This document shows positions 1 to 11,095 of a DNA stretch of 64,000 nucleotides, piece by piece; position 1 is the stretch's first letter, and each line of letters begins with the position of its first letter. A program made the translations under genes and the position numbers. A model generated the notes under the pieces. The model worked only from the letters and a program-made list of their open reading frames with translations. It ran no database searches and was not told the origin of the DNA. The DNA is from Pegoplata infirma (Eukaryota; Arthropoda; Insecta; Diptera; Anthomyiidae): the NCBI GenBank assembly GCA_963921195.1, contig OY992536.1, positions 286,397,530-286,461,529 on the forward strand, read 5' to 3'.

Positions 1-931
1 AAAAATTCATCAAAATCGGTTTAGTAGTTTTTGCTGTAAAAATGCAGCCAATTTTTCCCTTTAAAAAAACAACACACGATTAACTGGCAACCCTGAAAAT
101 TTTAGTTGACCAAATTTTGTGTTATGAAATGTTTAAAAATACTAAAATGTTCTTTCTTTTAAATGAAAAAACAGAATTTAATAACATTACGTATTTATTT
201 TTTTAGCTGTTTAAAAATTGCTAACATTAAGGCAGTTTTTTAGTTCCAACCCCCCTTAAACCACATTTTTTTTTTATTTCGTCTTTTTTTAGTTTTTTTA
301 ACTCAAATCTATGAGTTTTAAGTTAGCATCTCTTCATATTCCCTATTTTGGTGGAGTTGTAGGTTTAAAAAAGTCCACCATTTGTAAAAAAGGAGTCCAC
401 TGGAAATGCTCTGGTTTAAAGAATCGGTAAAAGTAGGGGCTGAAATTTAAAATACTTACTTTTAATAGTTAAAAGTACAAGCTGCTTTTTATAGCTAACC
501 TCTAATAGCCTCTAATTGATTTTTATGGTCTTTCAAAATTTATTTTTTTCAGAGTTTTTTTTTAATTTTTATCTAGTTTTCATACACATCACTTTAAGAC
601 AAAAACGCACACAAAATCTGCAAAAACCACATGGAATGATTATTTACTATAGGAATTTAAAATCCATGAGCGAACTTACAAAAATAATGTGAAGAAAACT
701 GCATGGCCAACTTTTATTGAACACTAAAATATACATTTTAAAAAAAGGTTAAATGAGAAGCAAACAATACTCCACTTTGCACTGCTATGGACAATAATAT
801 AGTGTTACAAGGCCCAAAAAAAGATTTAAGTTGTATGTTTTGAAGTATTAGCTATAATATAGCATCAAAATTTCATCAAGATTTAATAAAAAAATAAAAT
901 GATTTTTGGCCGGAATTGACCACCGTGCAAT
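1..931. other. AT-rich non-coding DNA with repeat scraps
   Basis: No open frame of note and no gene. The first ~40 bases carry the phrase CATCAAAATCGGTTTAG, a phrase that recurs in the repeat cluster near 24 kb and is common in fly interspersed repeats. The remainder is A/T-rich with homopolymer runs. I see no promoter, exon or RNA gene. Confidence 0.5.
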
Positions 932-1153
932 GGTGCTAATTTCGTACTTTCCCATATGGTGGTATGGTTTTTAGTACAGAATTATCATCGCTGTCTAGTG
1001 TATGTGTGCCTGTACGTGTGAGCTTTTGTGTATGTATTTATGTATGTTGTTTGTTTACGTTTTGTGTGAAACGTCAAAAGTTACACCGTGTGCTGTCACT
1101 AATACTTACACACATCAAATGCAACTCTGTGAACTTACTACTCATGTACTGTG
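932..1153 (+). repeat. Dispersed repeat, copy 1 (inverted copy at 49001-49213)
   Basis: A ~220-bp block that reappears as its reverse complement at 49001-49213. Shared phrases include GTATGGTTTTTAGTA, TTACACCGTGTGCTGTCACT and CAAATGCAACTCTGTGAAC. Two short forward frames here (from 964 and 1002) are not protein-like; they translate a TGTGTATG-rich stretch. The two copies are an interspersed family of unknown class, 48 kb apart and in opposite orientation. Confidence 0.75.
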
Positions 1154-1289
1154 CATAAAACTCTCACACACAATTACCGGTTAAAAATATTTTTCAAATC
1201 CTTGAAAAATAATGCCTAATCCGAAAATGATTTTGTCTCGGTACTGGCAACTTTGATTTCATCTAAAAGTCAGTTATTGCATCAAAAAA

Positions 1290-1490
1290 TCTTTTGCAAC
1301 ATTTGCATAAAGGTCGTAACAGTTAAATATCAGTTGTCACAACTAAATTCGGTTGTTAGAACTGGTTTTTAATTAAGGCAATCAAAAAATTAAGTTGGCA
1401 CAGCCAAATATAGTAGCAGCAACCGAATTTTGAGTTGATACAACTGAGAAACAACGTTTGGAATTTTTTTTTCTGGGTGTATCAAGTGAA
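1290..1490. repeat. Degenerate CAGTTGTCACAACT-type repeat patch
   Basis: Several imperfect versions of a GTTGT(C/T)ACAACT motif follow one another here, ending near TTTTTTTCTGGGTGTA. A similar patch occurs at 18210-18345. This looks like the subterminal repeat zone of a decayed TIR element, but no complete pair of ends was found. Confidence 0.35.
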
Positions 1491-1739
1491 TTAAATAATA
1501 TACTCTTTTTTGAATCACCCTGTATTATTGTTTTATTATATTAAACAAGACAAGTGATACAAAAAATGTTAAGCAAATATCTATTTGATAACTTAATCTT
1601 TTAACATGTCAATAACTACTCAGCAAAAGATTTACGCGATTCAACACAACAATATCAAACTAATATTAATTGATCAGAATGATTTAAGAAAAATTGAGAG
1701 ACGAGAATAAAATTGCAGCTTGTTAATAATTTATTTGAC

Positions 1740-1980
1740 TATGTTGTCTTTTTTTGCACGTTGTAAGCACCCCGAAATAGGCCTTTCCCACATCTCACCC
1801 GAAATAGGTCTTTACACACATTTCGCCTTTATATAAGTTTGACATTCCGTTTGTAACACCTCGAAATATTGGTCTAAGACCCCATAAAGTATATATATTC
1901 ATGATCCTCGATCGATTTTAAAACGATCTAGCGATGTCCGTCCGTCTGTATGTCATTAAGATATGTAAATTAAGATTCGA
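1740..1980 (+). repeat. Fragment of CCCCATAAAGTATATATA fly repeat family
   Basis: Contains ATATAAGTTTGACATTCCGT, TAACACCTCGAAATATTGGT, CCCCATAAAGTATATATA, CATGATCCTCGATCGATTTT and CCGTCCGTCTG. The same order of phrases occurs at 59188-59335, and a more diverged version at 17040-17145. A truncated interspersed repeat; its class is not decided. Confidence 0.7.
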
Positions 1981-2029
1981 AAATTTTGATATCAAGAAAA
2001 TAGGTTATGAGGAGTAGGAAAGAGGGGTA

Positions 2030-4645
2030 GGTTAAGTTGGATTTGATTCCCTTAATTATTTTCCCTATTCCCATTCTAATACAAAGTTCGACTTCTTAAA
2101 CCACCCCGATTCCCTAAGGTATTCTGCTAGATACGTCAATGAGATGCAGTTTATGCAATTCAGGACATCGAAAAATCTTCGCCCCAAATGCTAGCAAGTG
2201 CTTCACTGACTCCAATAGTCCCTATCAGAAATTCCCATACGTACGGACATTTGGCCAATTATACAGTGTCCGGTAAGTACCCCTACTAAAAGGCTTACTG
2301 ACCGTTTGTCAAAAGTAAGAAGCAGTCCGTTATATCCACCTATTCTCCATTATATTCCAAGATATCCTATCGATTTCGTTCATCAATTTTACCTTATCAT
2401 AATCATTTGCGTCACTTTATCAATTGCAAGTACCTCAGCCTGGAAAACACTACACTTATCCAGAAGTCTTAATGAGACCCCGATTTCGAGGCATTCAGAG
2501 TATATTCCTGAAACCGTACCCATCTCCATATTTGATCCGTCCGTAAAGATTGAGATCGCATGCTCTGTTAGCTAGTTGGTATTTGGAAGATTGAGATCGC
2601 ATTCTCTGTTATAACAGAGAATTCCACCGAGTCTTCCCTAGTTGGTAATTGAACTTCGAATGTTCTGTCAAAGTTCTACTAGGGTGAGATATAGCCGGTT
2701 TTCTGTACCAGTTTCGTCTCGCCCACCGTACTTATTATAATTAAGTGTTTCTTAAGTATTTGCGACTCCCTTAACCTGAGAGCCGATTTTGCTGCTGTGC
2801 TCTTGACGTAAATATCCTCGTGCTGAATGTTTCTTATCACTTCCAGGGCAGCCTGGGGTGCTGATCTGATAGCACCACTGATACCCACACACGTCAGTTG
2901 CTGTACCTTCAATAGATTGCAGAGACGTGATTTCTCAATTTCTCTCCGCCACACAAGGGCACCATGGATAGCCATATATCCAAAGGATAATATACAGTTT
3001 TAGATTACACCTTCCTCCAAAAGTTCTTCTGCAAGTATAAAAAGCACATAACGACTTTTTGTATCCTTTCTTCTTACTTCTGTGTTCCTGTTGCAAGAAA
3101 ACTTTGAGTCCAGGATTACACGCCTCATTAGATAGTTCCAGGGGAGTTTCATCTAACTTGGAAAAAACAAGCCTGTCTTTTGTGAAAAAGACGAGTTCGG
3201 TTTTGGCAGCATTAACTCCCAGACCGTTGTCCATGAGTTTGCTAATCGTTGATAAAAACTTATATTTTATTAGGATCACAACGTCGTCAGCGTAGGCAAC
3301 AACTTTGATACAGATTCCGTTGAGTGACTCGAGATTTCACAAAAGAGGAGGGATCACTTCACCCTTGAAGAGTGCCAGTTGTAACTACATTCCTCGATTC
3401 ACCATCATTGCCCGAGTTAATTGCCCTGCTCTTCTGCATGTTGCCCGTCCGTAGAGTAATATGTATGTCCGTGCCTATATTTTAACTATTGATGATATTT
3501 TGATATTGCTGAACGCAACCACCAGAAATGATGCTACAACATACATTTTTCCTTGAAGAGTATCCTCAATCAACCCGACAACATCACTTAAAGCAGTCTC
3601 AACAGACCTGCCTTTAAGATGGTCGTGTTGGGCCTCGCTGAAATTGTCTGACGTGAGGGTAATTTTCACATAGTGTTTCCTTTCCAGTGTTTTCAACAAA
3701 AACGTAGTTTGTCAACGTTTTTGTTGAAAAACGAAATCTTGATACACTGGGGGCTTTCGAAAGAACTTAAAGGAGTTTTGCCGCTTTCGTAGTTCCTTCC
3801 AATTCCTTACAGAAAATAGACCAGGATTCTCTTTTCGCCTTCCGGGTTTCCTTTTTGAAAGCATTTAAACTGAGACGACAGTTCTCCCAGTCTTCCGTCG
3901 TATTATCTTTCTTTGCCTTATTGAAGAGTTTCCTACATTTTGTTCTTAGAAGTTTGAGTTCCGACGTCCACTATGGTTGATTGATCTTCTTCGGAGGCAA
4001 GCGCTTTGGGCCGGATTTAAGATAAGCTTCACTGAGGATGTTTGTCACTAAACTAACAGATTTCTCCAAATCCTGTATGCTGACCGGCTTCTCCATTTCT
4101 GGAGGCAGCAATGCTTTTAAAAGACTTCGGATTTTAACTCAGTTTGTTTTCTTAAGGTTCCTATAAGGGATCCTATTCTCCATTGAGAGATCAGTGCTGA
4201 AAAGTATCCAGTAATGGTCCGAGAAAGGACATTCATTAGATACCCTCCAGTCTAAAATTCTAACTGACAATGAGTCCGTATTTGAAACCAAAGTTATGTC
4301 AATAACCTGTTCTCTAATTCTGTTGTAGAACGTCAGCCTATTTCTCTTGTTTCATACAACTAAATTGGTGAATAAAAGGTAATCAAAAAGAAACTCACCT
4401 TGATTGTTGATAACAGTGCTTTCCCGCAGTGTATGGTGAACATTGGCATCTCCACCTACCATAACATTCTGGACTTTGGTCATACAAGCCTTTATTAGAG
4501 TTCGTAGATCTTGTGCTGGGGGGGGTTATCCTCCTCGTATGGCAAATACATGGATGACAGGATCAGCGTTGGCATTCTTCTGCATTCAAGCGCGGCTACC
4601 GTTAGGTCGCAAATGGCGACTCGCCATGACTGAACGAAATTTTCG
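2030..4645 (-). pseudogene. LINE A: decayed RNase H-bearing non-LTR retrotransposon, ORF2 remnant
   Basis: Minus-strand remnant of a LINE polyprotein in the expected domain order. Reading from 4640 down: the C-terminal half of an APE-type endonuclease (GGDANVHH near 4430, RIREQVIDITLVSN near 4310, FSDHYWI near 4215), a basic linker, reverse transcriptase (KGRSVETAL near 3610, an intact YADD box at 3283-3294, GVNAAKTELVFFT near 3180), the post-RT block (GALVWR, GISGAIRSAPQAALEV, 2830-2960), an RNase H start (IFTDGSNME, VFQAEVLAI, 2430-2560) and the C-terminal LTGHCIIG block near 2250. Several stops and frameshifts break it, and the catalytic Asp of the first RT acidic motif is lost (LVVAFSN). 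The 3' end is a CTTAACC-rich tail near 2030; the 5' end is truncated within the endonuclease. RNase H together with this RT suggests the Loa/R1/I group. Non-functional. Confidence 0.9.
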
Positions 4646-5700
4646 TATTTCAAATGAAATCTTTAAAATTCAATTGATCTTTAAAGAACTACATCTGAAA
4701 TTGATATAGTGATAAATTACCAACCTTATTTAATATGTTTGTTTATTAATTTTATGATGCCCACTACACTTCACAAGTTAATTACAATTGTTAATAACTT
4801 GTTAAAAAGGTTGTAAAAACAACAGTGATCTACAATCTGCAACCAAATCCAAACCACATTTAAAAAACAACAACCTGTGAACTTTAAAGACGAAAAAACC
4901 CCTTTGGAACATCCATTTATTTACTAACAACCATTTAACAAAAAACAAAAAAAAAAAACTATTGGTGAGAAAAACCAAATCGAAACACCAGCAATGAACA
5001 ACTCAAACAACGCGAACAACACACAGAGAAAAACACATTGATGATTTATTACTGAAACGATAATGTGAATACAATTAAATGAAGTGGCAAATGAACACTC
5101 GCTTCATTTTATTATTATTTTTTTTTTGTTTCTGTTTCATTTTTCGCTGCTCCATACAATAATATAAATAAATTTTATTTATTTTCTTCTCGATGGTCAT
5201 TTGGTATGACCAGGTTGTTTGTTGTTGTTGGTTACATGGCTGGCTCAAAGGCTGAAAAATCCCCTCTTATTATTATTGCGGTGGTAAAACAACAAATATA
5301 CGATAACAACAAAAAAAATCTGAGTGTAATCATGTCGGTTGCTGCATAAAAACCAATTCACAAATCATAAATAAGACATGTTGCAGCACGATTAAGATTA
5401 AGAGATCATAAAACAATTTTGCATTTTCACAGTTTTCAAACAAAAAAAAAGCGCTGAAAAAAAAGATTTAATAGGATGGTAAAAACAATTGTGTTTAAGG
5501 AACAAACAAAAAAAAAACAAAGTGAAAAATGAAAATAAACAAAAAAAATCATTCCACTGAAATTTTATACAAATGTGGTCAAGTCTTTATTTTGAGTTGA
5601 ATGCATAATGGTTCAGAAGACTAGAAAAGTTTTGTAAGAAGCAGATGTTGAATCGCCTTATATCTAAAAAGTGCAATGAAACTTATTGTAAAATAAAAAC
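4646..5700. other. Non-coding, A/T-rich, possibly unique intronic or intergenic DNA
   Basis: No gene and no TE signature seen. Many AACAACAA and poly-A tracts, with TGTTGTTGTTGG near 5220. The texture differs from the surrounding LINE debris and is typical of fly intronic or intergenic sequence. I cannot show an exon or a regulatory element. Confidence 0.4.
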
Positions 5701-6185
5701 ACACATTAGAAGATGGTGTCTTTTCTGGGGTATTTAAAGCTTTGGATTAGGCCATATTATCAAGGATGCTCAACTAGAAGGTAACTGTGTCCACATAGTC
5801 GTAAATTTGGTCTCAGGCGCTTTGTCTTTTACATTTCACAATTCCGATATAGGAATTAAAATATTGGGCTCAATCGTCCCCACAACCGACTTAGAAATCC
5901 TTTGAGCACTCTCGCTATCTAGTTTGTAACTCTGGAAACGAGCCAGTCTTACTATTCCAACGTTCTCTTATGCATCTAGAGTTTACGGTTTTCGATACCA
6001 AGGCTTTGAGATCAGCAGACTGTCTACGAAGTTATTGATAGCTATATCCCATTCGTTTCCTTTTGAATTGCGTGAATGAAAGACATGACATTCTTTCCGA
6101 AGTCTCCAACGAACCCAAAACCAATGTTCCTCAAAGAAATCCCCTAAGCAGGGGCTATACTTGCAGATAAATCCCAGCAAAACCC
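5701..6185 (-). other. Unrecognised, coding-like minus-strand debris
   Basis: G+C is higher than in the flanks, and successive broken minus-strand frames read like decayed protein: KALVSKTVNSRCIRERWNS (about 5960-6010), then SESAQRISKSVVGTIEPN (about 5860-5915), then APETKFTTMWTQLPSS (about 5770-5820). A 65-codon frame with Met lies at 5983-6180. I do not recognise the family. It could be a gag-like or ORF1-like part of a retroelement, or a DNA-transposon gene. It directly abuts the start of LINE B. Confidence 0.35.
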
Positions 6186-6189
6186 GCTG

Positions 6190-6996
6190 CTTCCCATATA
6201 AGACGTTGTAATATGAGTGTCATGGCTTCTCTTAGTAGTTGTCATGCCAACATTGAGGGATATTCTTCAGCGTTCTCTGAAATATCTGTCTAAATGGGCA
6301 AGAGGCTGTGTAAGTATAACAGCGCTTGTTTTGTTTACAATGAAAAATAAGATTTCTGCTGTGGATCCTATTTCTGAAATCACCTTCTCAGATGGGGTCA
6401 AGTATCTTGGAGTATCTCTAGATAGGAAGTTGAGTTTCACGCGAAATATTGAGGAACGGATGAGAAAAGCAATGATTCCTTTATATTCCCGTAAAAGGTC
6501 AATTTGAAAACGATTGAGATTTAGCCCTAAAGTCGTTTTATGGATTTATACATTGGTGGTGCGTCCAATTCTGCTGTATGAAATCATTGCTGGTGGCCTG
6601 CTTTGTGGCAAATTTGGACTGTGTCACGAAGGTACAGAGAATGGCGTTGATGTGCATCACTGGTGCTCCTTGTACTACACCTACGGCTGCTTTAGAAATC
6701 CTTCTTCAACTGATACCATTGGACATATTGGGCAAGCAGTATGCGGCTATGTCGGCAATCCGACTTAATAGCACAATGCAATGGTTGTCTTCTCGAAGAA
6801 GACAAAAATGCCTCAAAATGTGGACGGCGATCCCTCTATGAGCCTTTTTGAGCGCCACTTTACCACTATGATACCATCCAGGTAGTCTTGGATGGAAGAC
6901 ACTCTATGTAGAGGAGACCCCATAAATTTTTACACGTACGGATCGTGACTGCACGAACAAGTGCGCTTTGGAGTTTATTCAGAGTACCTTATGTTG
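6190..6996 (+). pseudogene. LINE B, 5' part: RT C-terminus to RNase H start
   Basis: Plus-strand LINE remnant starting inside RT. Visible blocks are TLRDILQRSLKYLSKWARGC (~6250-6310), KYLGVSLDRKLSF (~6400-6440), VVLWIYTLVVRPILLY (~6534-6580), KVQRMALMCITGAP and TPTAALEILLQL (~6635-6715), and the RNase H opening (FYTYGS, then GVYSEYL, 6930-6990). A stop at 6505 and a frameshift near 6590 break it. The frame stops at 6996, where copy C is inserted, and resumes at 7582. Same broad group as LINE A. Inactive and 5'-truncated. Confidence 0.88.
6985..6996. repeat. 12-bp target-site duplication, left copy
   Basis: TACCTTATGTTG here is repeated exactly at 7570-7581. The two copies bracket LINE C, and joining across them restores the RNase H reading frame of LINE B (EYL then MLSLARRLPDHCSV). 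This is direct evidence of target-primed insertion. Confidence 0.92.
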
Positions 6997-7569
6997 GTTA
7001 GGTTAGGTTAGTGTGGCGGTGCCAGATGGGCACTCCGCATAGACCAATTGGTCCATAGCGATACCACAAAACTTTTTCCGCTTATCGATGTAAACTAAAT
7101 ATATTGACCTTCATTGCGAATTGTTTCAAGCTCTTCAGGTCTATCCTCGTAATTTCCTCGAAAGTCTCGAACTGTGAACTTCCTATATTTGATAGTCGAG
7201 TTCGTACCAAAGCCGGGCAGTGACACAGGATGTGTTCAATGGTCTCTTCGACGTCTGGTGTCTCGCACCTTTTACAGTTTGCGTCCGTAATAAGATTCAT
7301 GTGCTTGGCATGTTTTCCGACAAGACAGTGTCCCGTTATTAAACCTGTCAACATACGACATTCTATTCTCGTAAGTGTAAGTAAGAATTTAGTTCTTCCT
7401 AAATCACAGCGTGGCCATAAAATTCTGCTTATACGACTTGTCCCAAGTTCCTTCCATCTTTGATTTGCTTTGGCGACAGTAAGGGTATTTCGTTTAAGTT
7501 TGAAATGCTGGAGTGGCGGTGAAAGCATTATGGTGGTACCTATGCCATCTGCTCCAAGTTTCGCGAGTT
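6997..7569 (-). mobile_element. LINE C: 5'-truncated RNase H-LINE insertion inside LINE B
   Basis: A 573-bp minus-strand insertion. Its reading frame is open from the truncation point (7569) to a stop near 7080. It starts in the last part of RNase H (LGADGIGTTIM) and runs through NQRWKELGTSRISRILW, TGLITGHCLVGKHA, then CKRCETPDVEETIEHILCHC and CPALVRTRLSNIG, the C-terminal CCHC-like block of RNase H-bearing LINEs. The 3' end is a CTAACCTAACCTAAC tail (6997-7011 on the plus strand). Exact 12-bp duplications flank it. The open frame inside a decayed host copy makes this the younger insertion. It lacks RT and endonuclease, so it was dead on arrival. Confidence 0.93.
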
Positions 7570-8424
7570 TACCTTATGTTGAGTCTGGCTCGAAGATTGC
7601 CGGATCATTGCAGTGTTTACAAGGCAGAGATGCTGGAAATAAAGGAAGTGACAGACTGGTTGAGTTGGAATGTATTGTCTACAACTGCAGTCAGCATCTA
7701 TTCTTACAGTCAAGTCACTGGAGTGAATGTTCCTGAAAACAAGATCAACTCCCGCAGGTCTTTAAATTGGATGTCCAAGCAGTTTGACATACGCCTCATA
7801 TGGGTCGCAGACACATTCCAGGGAATTCCAAAGTCGATGAGCTTGCAAGACTGTGATCTAGCTTACAGGTTCCAACAGAATTGGAATGTGTTGGTATGCC
7901 TCTAGAAACTTTCAAGAAAAATCTACGGTTCTTTTCCGCGATGGAGACTAATCAAAGATGGGCAAATGGATAGACGTATGAGACTGCACGACCTTGTATT
8001 AATCAGAGGTGCACAAGTGACCTGACTTAGCTTCCAAGAGGAGAGATTTCGACGGTGGTTGCTATAATTTCCCGACACTGTCTTATAGGGAAGCACGCAG
8101 AGCAGTTAAATGTGCCGTCGAATGACTTTTGCCGAAGTTGTATGAATGAAGATGAGTTAAAAACTATCGAACACTTCATCTGCCATTGCCCGGAACTTTC
8201 AGGTTAGAGAATTGCTTCACTGGGATCTAGGGAGCTGCACGATCTTTCTGATTTGTCGGATGTCAAAATTCATTATCTAAGAAGTTTTATTAGAAGGTCA
8301 AATTGGTTTAACGGCAGGGACTAGTAGGGAAACCTATTACAGTCCCGCGGTATCACAATATACATCAGAGCCTACGTGTGTTGACGTAAAATATCAGCAG
8401 CCACTTACAACCTAACCTATCATA
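7570..8424 (+). pseudogene. LINE B, 3' part: RNase H and C-terminal block
   Basis: Continues LINE B after insertion C. It begins with the right copy of the target duplication (7570-7581), then RRLPDHCSVYKAEMLEIKEV and NVLSTTAVSIYSYSQ (RNase H, ~7590-7710), RSLNWMSKQFDIRLIWV, ETNQRWANG (~7950), and HCLIGKHAEQLNV then SNDFCRSCMNEDELKTIEHF and CHCPELS (~8060-8205). It ends with a CCTAACCTATCATAA tail near 8424. Several frame breaks. With 6190-6996 it is one element of about 1.65 kb of LINE sequence once C is removed. Confidence 0.88.
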
Positions 8425-8905
8425 AGGATGTAGTGTTTTTTAGTCCCTCTACCTAGAAACACTACAATTGTCCGAAATTTTGAAAACTTGCTTGGTTATA
8501 GCGTGCTTGACCCCTACACCGTAGTTCATAACCCCTTTTCCGAATTTCCTTATTGCCAATTTCAAGAGGTCTATGATCTTCAGTATCTAATACTAGTGGC
8601 CAGTTCCTTGAACAGATTTCTGTACAGGTTCCCCTTGTAACTTCCAGAACTTCCTCACTTTTTTTTTTTTTTTGAATGATAACACTGCTCAGAGATACAG
8701 AAGGGAAAATTAACGGAGGTTTAATCTGAAGAACTTGTTATAAATTTGGGGTTTTCGGAGGCTTCTGTACGAATGTATTGTCTTCTTGACCGAGATTCAT
8801 AGAATTCATATTATTTTAATTATTAAGCTGGGCGCACATCCCGGGTATAATTTCTTTATATCTTACAATTAGTAGACAGTCTTGCTGTAAGCTTTGGGAT
8901 ATTTA
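8425..8905. other. Unassigned stretch with an open minus-strand reading
   Basis: On the minus strand, 8640 down to about 8450 reads open without a Met start (EVLEVTRGTCTEICSRNWPL, then EDHRPLEIGNKEIRKRGYEL). I do not recognise it. It may be LINE 5' sequence or another decayed coding fragment. A T-run lies at 8659-8673. From about 8700 to 8905 I see nothing specific. Confidence 0.3.
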
Positions 8906-9032
8906 GGGCGGATTACTCAATGAAAAGTTAGCTGCTAACTGCCGATTTAACGGAGCCTTATGTCAAAATTTGTATAAAAAAGTTAAATTTAACGGAAAGT
9001 TATTTTATAACGGAGCATTGAGTAATCCAGCC
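8906..9032. mobile_element. 127-bp TIR element (MITE), TTA target duplication
   Basis: Ends are inverted repeats: GGGCGGATTACTCAATG on the left, and on the right the complement of GGCTGGATTACTCAATG (15 of 17 match). TTA lies directly outside both ends (8903-8905 and 9033-9035). There is no coding capacity. A 3-bp TWA target and GG-initial ends fit PIF/Harbinger-type MITEs; the superfamily is inferred. Confidence 0.82.
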
Positions 9033-9119
9033 TTAAACGTATGGGGAATGTATTAGCCTTATAAGCAAAACTTGAGAGCATTCGTGGATATTGGGTCGTA
9101 TCTTGGAAGGCCTCTGAGA

Positions 9120-9480
9120 TGATGGAGTTTTCCCCTTATGCTGGAAGGTGGGCAATGTCCAGCCAATCTCAAAAAAGGGTGCGGCTACTTAAAATTATTA
9201 CCCATTTGCAATTTTCTCTGCTCTCTCCAAAGTGATGGTAAATTACCATATTCTAAAGTATTTACAGGCTTATTCACTTTTAAATGATATGCAGTATGGC
9301 TTTTGTAGCGGTCGATCTAAGGAGACCTGTTAACGTTTCTTTAGGAACGTTAGAGCCTGCCCCTCTATATATTTCCAAGGCATTCGATCCTTACTGAGAT
9401 AAGCTTACTGCTTTTGGTTTCGGTTATAACATCTCTTGATACATCACTAGTTTTTGCCGGTTCTGTTCTTTCTTTACCCC
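9120..9480 (+). pseudogene. CR1-like LINE reverse transcriptase scrap
   Basis: Decayed RT fingers and palm in shifting plus frames: CWKVGNVQPISKKGAAT (~9140-9190), FSALSKVMVNYHILKYLQAY (~9215-9275), LLNDMQYGFCSGRSKET (~9280-9330), ISKAFDP (~9371-9391) and LTAFGFGYNISLYITS (~9405-9455). These match the order and wording of the 11.4-13.0 kb copy on the other strand. No YADD block remains. Non-functional; the clade (CR1/Jockey side of the LINEs) is judged from motif wording only. Confidence 0.8.
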
Positions 9481-11095
9481 TTTTCTAATCTTATCTACTC
9501 TTTTATATATGACACTATAAAAGAGTAGAGTAGATTTCGTTCAATAACAGGCCAAGCTCTTTGAGATATGGATTTTCTGAGAACTGAGTTCTGTGGGAAA
9601 TGGATGAATGTGTATGTGAAAGGTTGATTGCAGCTTCTCTTTGCGAATTCTTCGATGATCTAATCAGCATACTATTTATTCCACTATATTATCTGGAGGA
9701 CTTTATAAAAGTATCTCGGTGGTTTTATACGCTGTTTTTATATCCGCATCTTGAACGGTTGTTAACATTTCTAAACCATGCTGAAGTAAGGAGATTTAAA
9801 TTCCAGAAGTGGGATGTAGAAATAGGTAAAGTCGTTAACTTTACAATTTTCAGCAGAATACTCCTACTTATGCCTACAAAGGATTACGAAAAACCCTCCC
9901 ATAGTGCGATGAAAATTGTAAAGAAGAGTTTGTGAAAAATACAAAGACGAAAAAAAAATAGACTGAGCAATTGGAGGCAGTAAATCTTTCTCAACATGAG
10001 GTTTTCGAATAGAGTCGACTGACTATTTTGTTTTTCATGCGATTATGCCCAACTATATAAAAAAAACCTACATACATTTTCATACATGAAGATCACATTA
10101 AAGTAGTGATCATTTTTACACAGTGTTGATAGATTTATGGCGCCAAATGAAATGCTTGCAGTTTAAACTACTTCCACCAGTGTTGCTGCTGCTGCTGCAG
10201 CAATATATATGGCCTGTTAAACAATAAAACATTATTAAACTCAAAATCACAAAATCTTGTTAATCGATGGATGTTAATCCAATGCTAGGTCGTTTTACTT
10301 CATTGTCCAATGGTTGGCTAAAAAATAGTGCCATCAAATTTTAGCAGAGATTTTGTTAAACCAGTGGCTTAAACATGAACCATGTTGTTATTGCTCCAAA
10401 ACACAAAAACAACAACTAACAAAAATTTACAAAAAAAAGTGCCGCCTTAAGATGTGCGTGTGATCACACACAAATCTAAACTTTTTTTTTTTCGTTCAAA
10501 AACAACAACAAAAAATATATGTACGTTTTGTTGAAGCACGCGCAAGCGTAATTATAATTTAAACTTCGATAATTAGTCGTCGTGTGGTTATAAAACATTT
10601 TTTCATCTTCACTATCATCAAGTCTTTGCTCAGCAACTTACCAACAGGTTGGTCGTTTGTCTTTTTTTTTGGCTTTTGTAGATGTTGCTGATGATCCCTT
10701 TCCACCAGGGGTATTGCTGGTATAATTTAAGACCATAACAACAACATCAACGAACAAAATCAGTTCAGTGCTGATATGCAGCAACTTTAAGATCACTAAG
10801 CTCTTGCGCACACATTCCTACGACAAGAAACCGTGTGTTTAAAGATAAATTTTAAGATTTATGACTATGATGAAGAGACAAATGTTGCAAATTTAGATTG
10901 TATAAACAAATGTAGGACTCTTCCTAACTAGGATTAGTTATTTATTTATGAACTTGTTTGTGCTTAGTATTTACTGTTTAAGAGTTGTTGTTTTTCACAA
11001 ATTTTCTGTCTCCGGAGATCCTTTTTTTTAACACACATAGCACTAAACTGGCAAAATGTTGTTCCATATCAGTTAAATTTTTCAAAACTAGTCAA
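9481..11095. other. Non-coding DNA, largely without repeat signature
   Basis: Holds a 111-codon plus-strand frame (9600-9935) that I do not recognise and do not trust, a GCTGCTGCTGCTGCAGCA run near 10185, and long CAACAA-rich tracts. Most of 10.0-11.05 kb reads like unique fly intron or intergenic DNA. No exon or RNA gene can be supported. Confidence 0.4.

Noticed and set aside
6996..7011. GGTTAGGTTAGGTTAG, resembling the insect telomere repeat TTAGG
   Set aside because: It is the 3' tail of LINE C at an exact target duplication. LINE B has a similar CCTAACC tail, and flies lack TTAGG telomeres.
7513..7905. 130-codon plus frame as an intact gene
   Set aside because: It starts inside LINE C and crosses the target duplication into LINE B RNase H; it is a fusion of two element fragments.
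9600..9935. 111-codon plus frame
   Set aside because: No recognisable motif and no coding context; it follows RT debris in another frame. Kept only as a mention.
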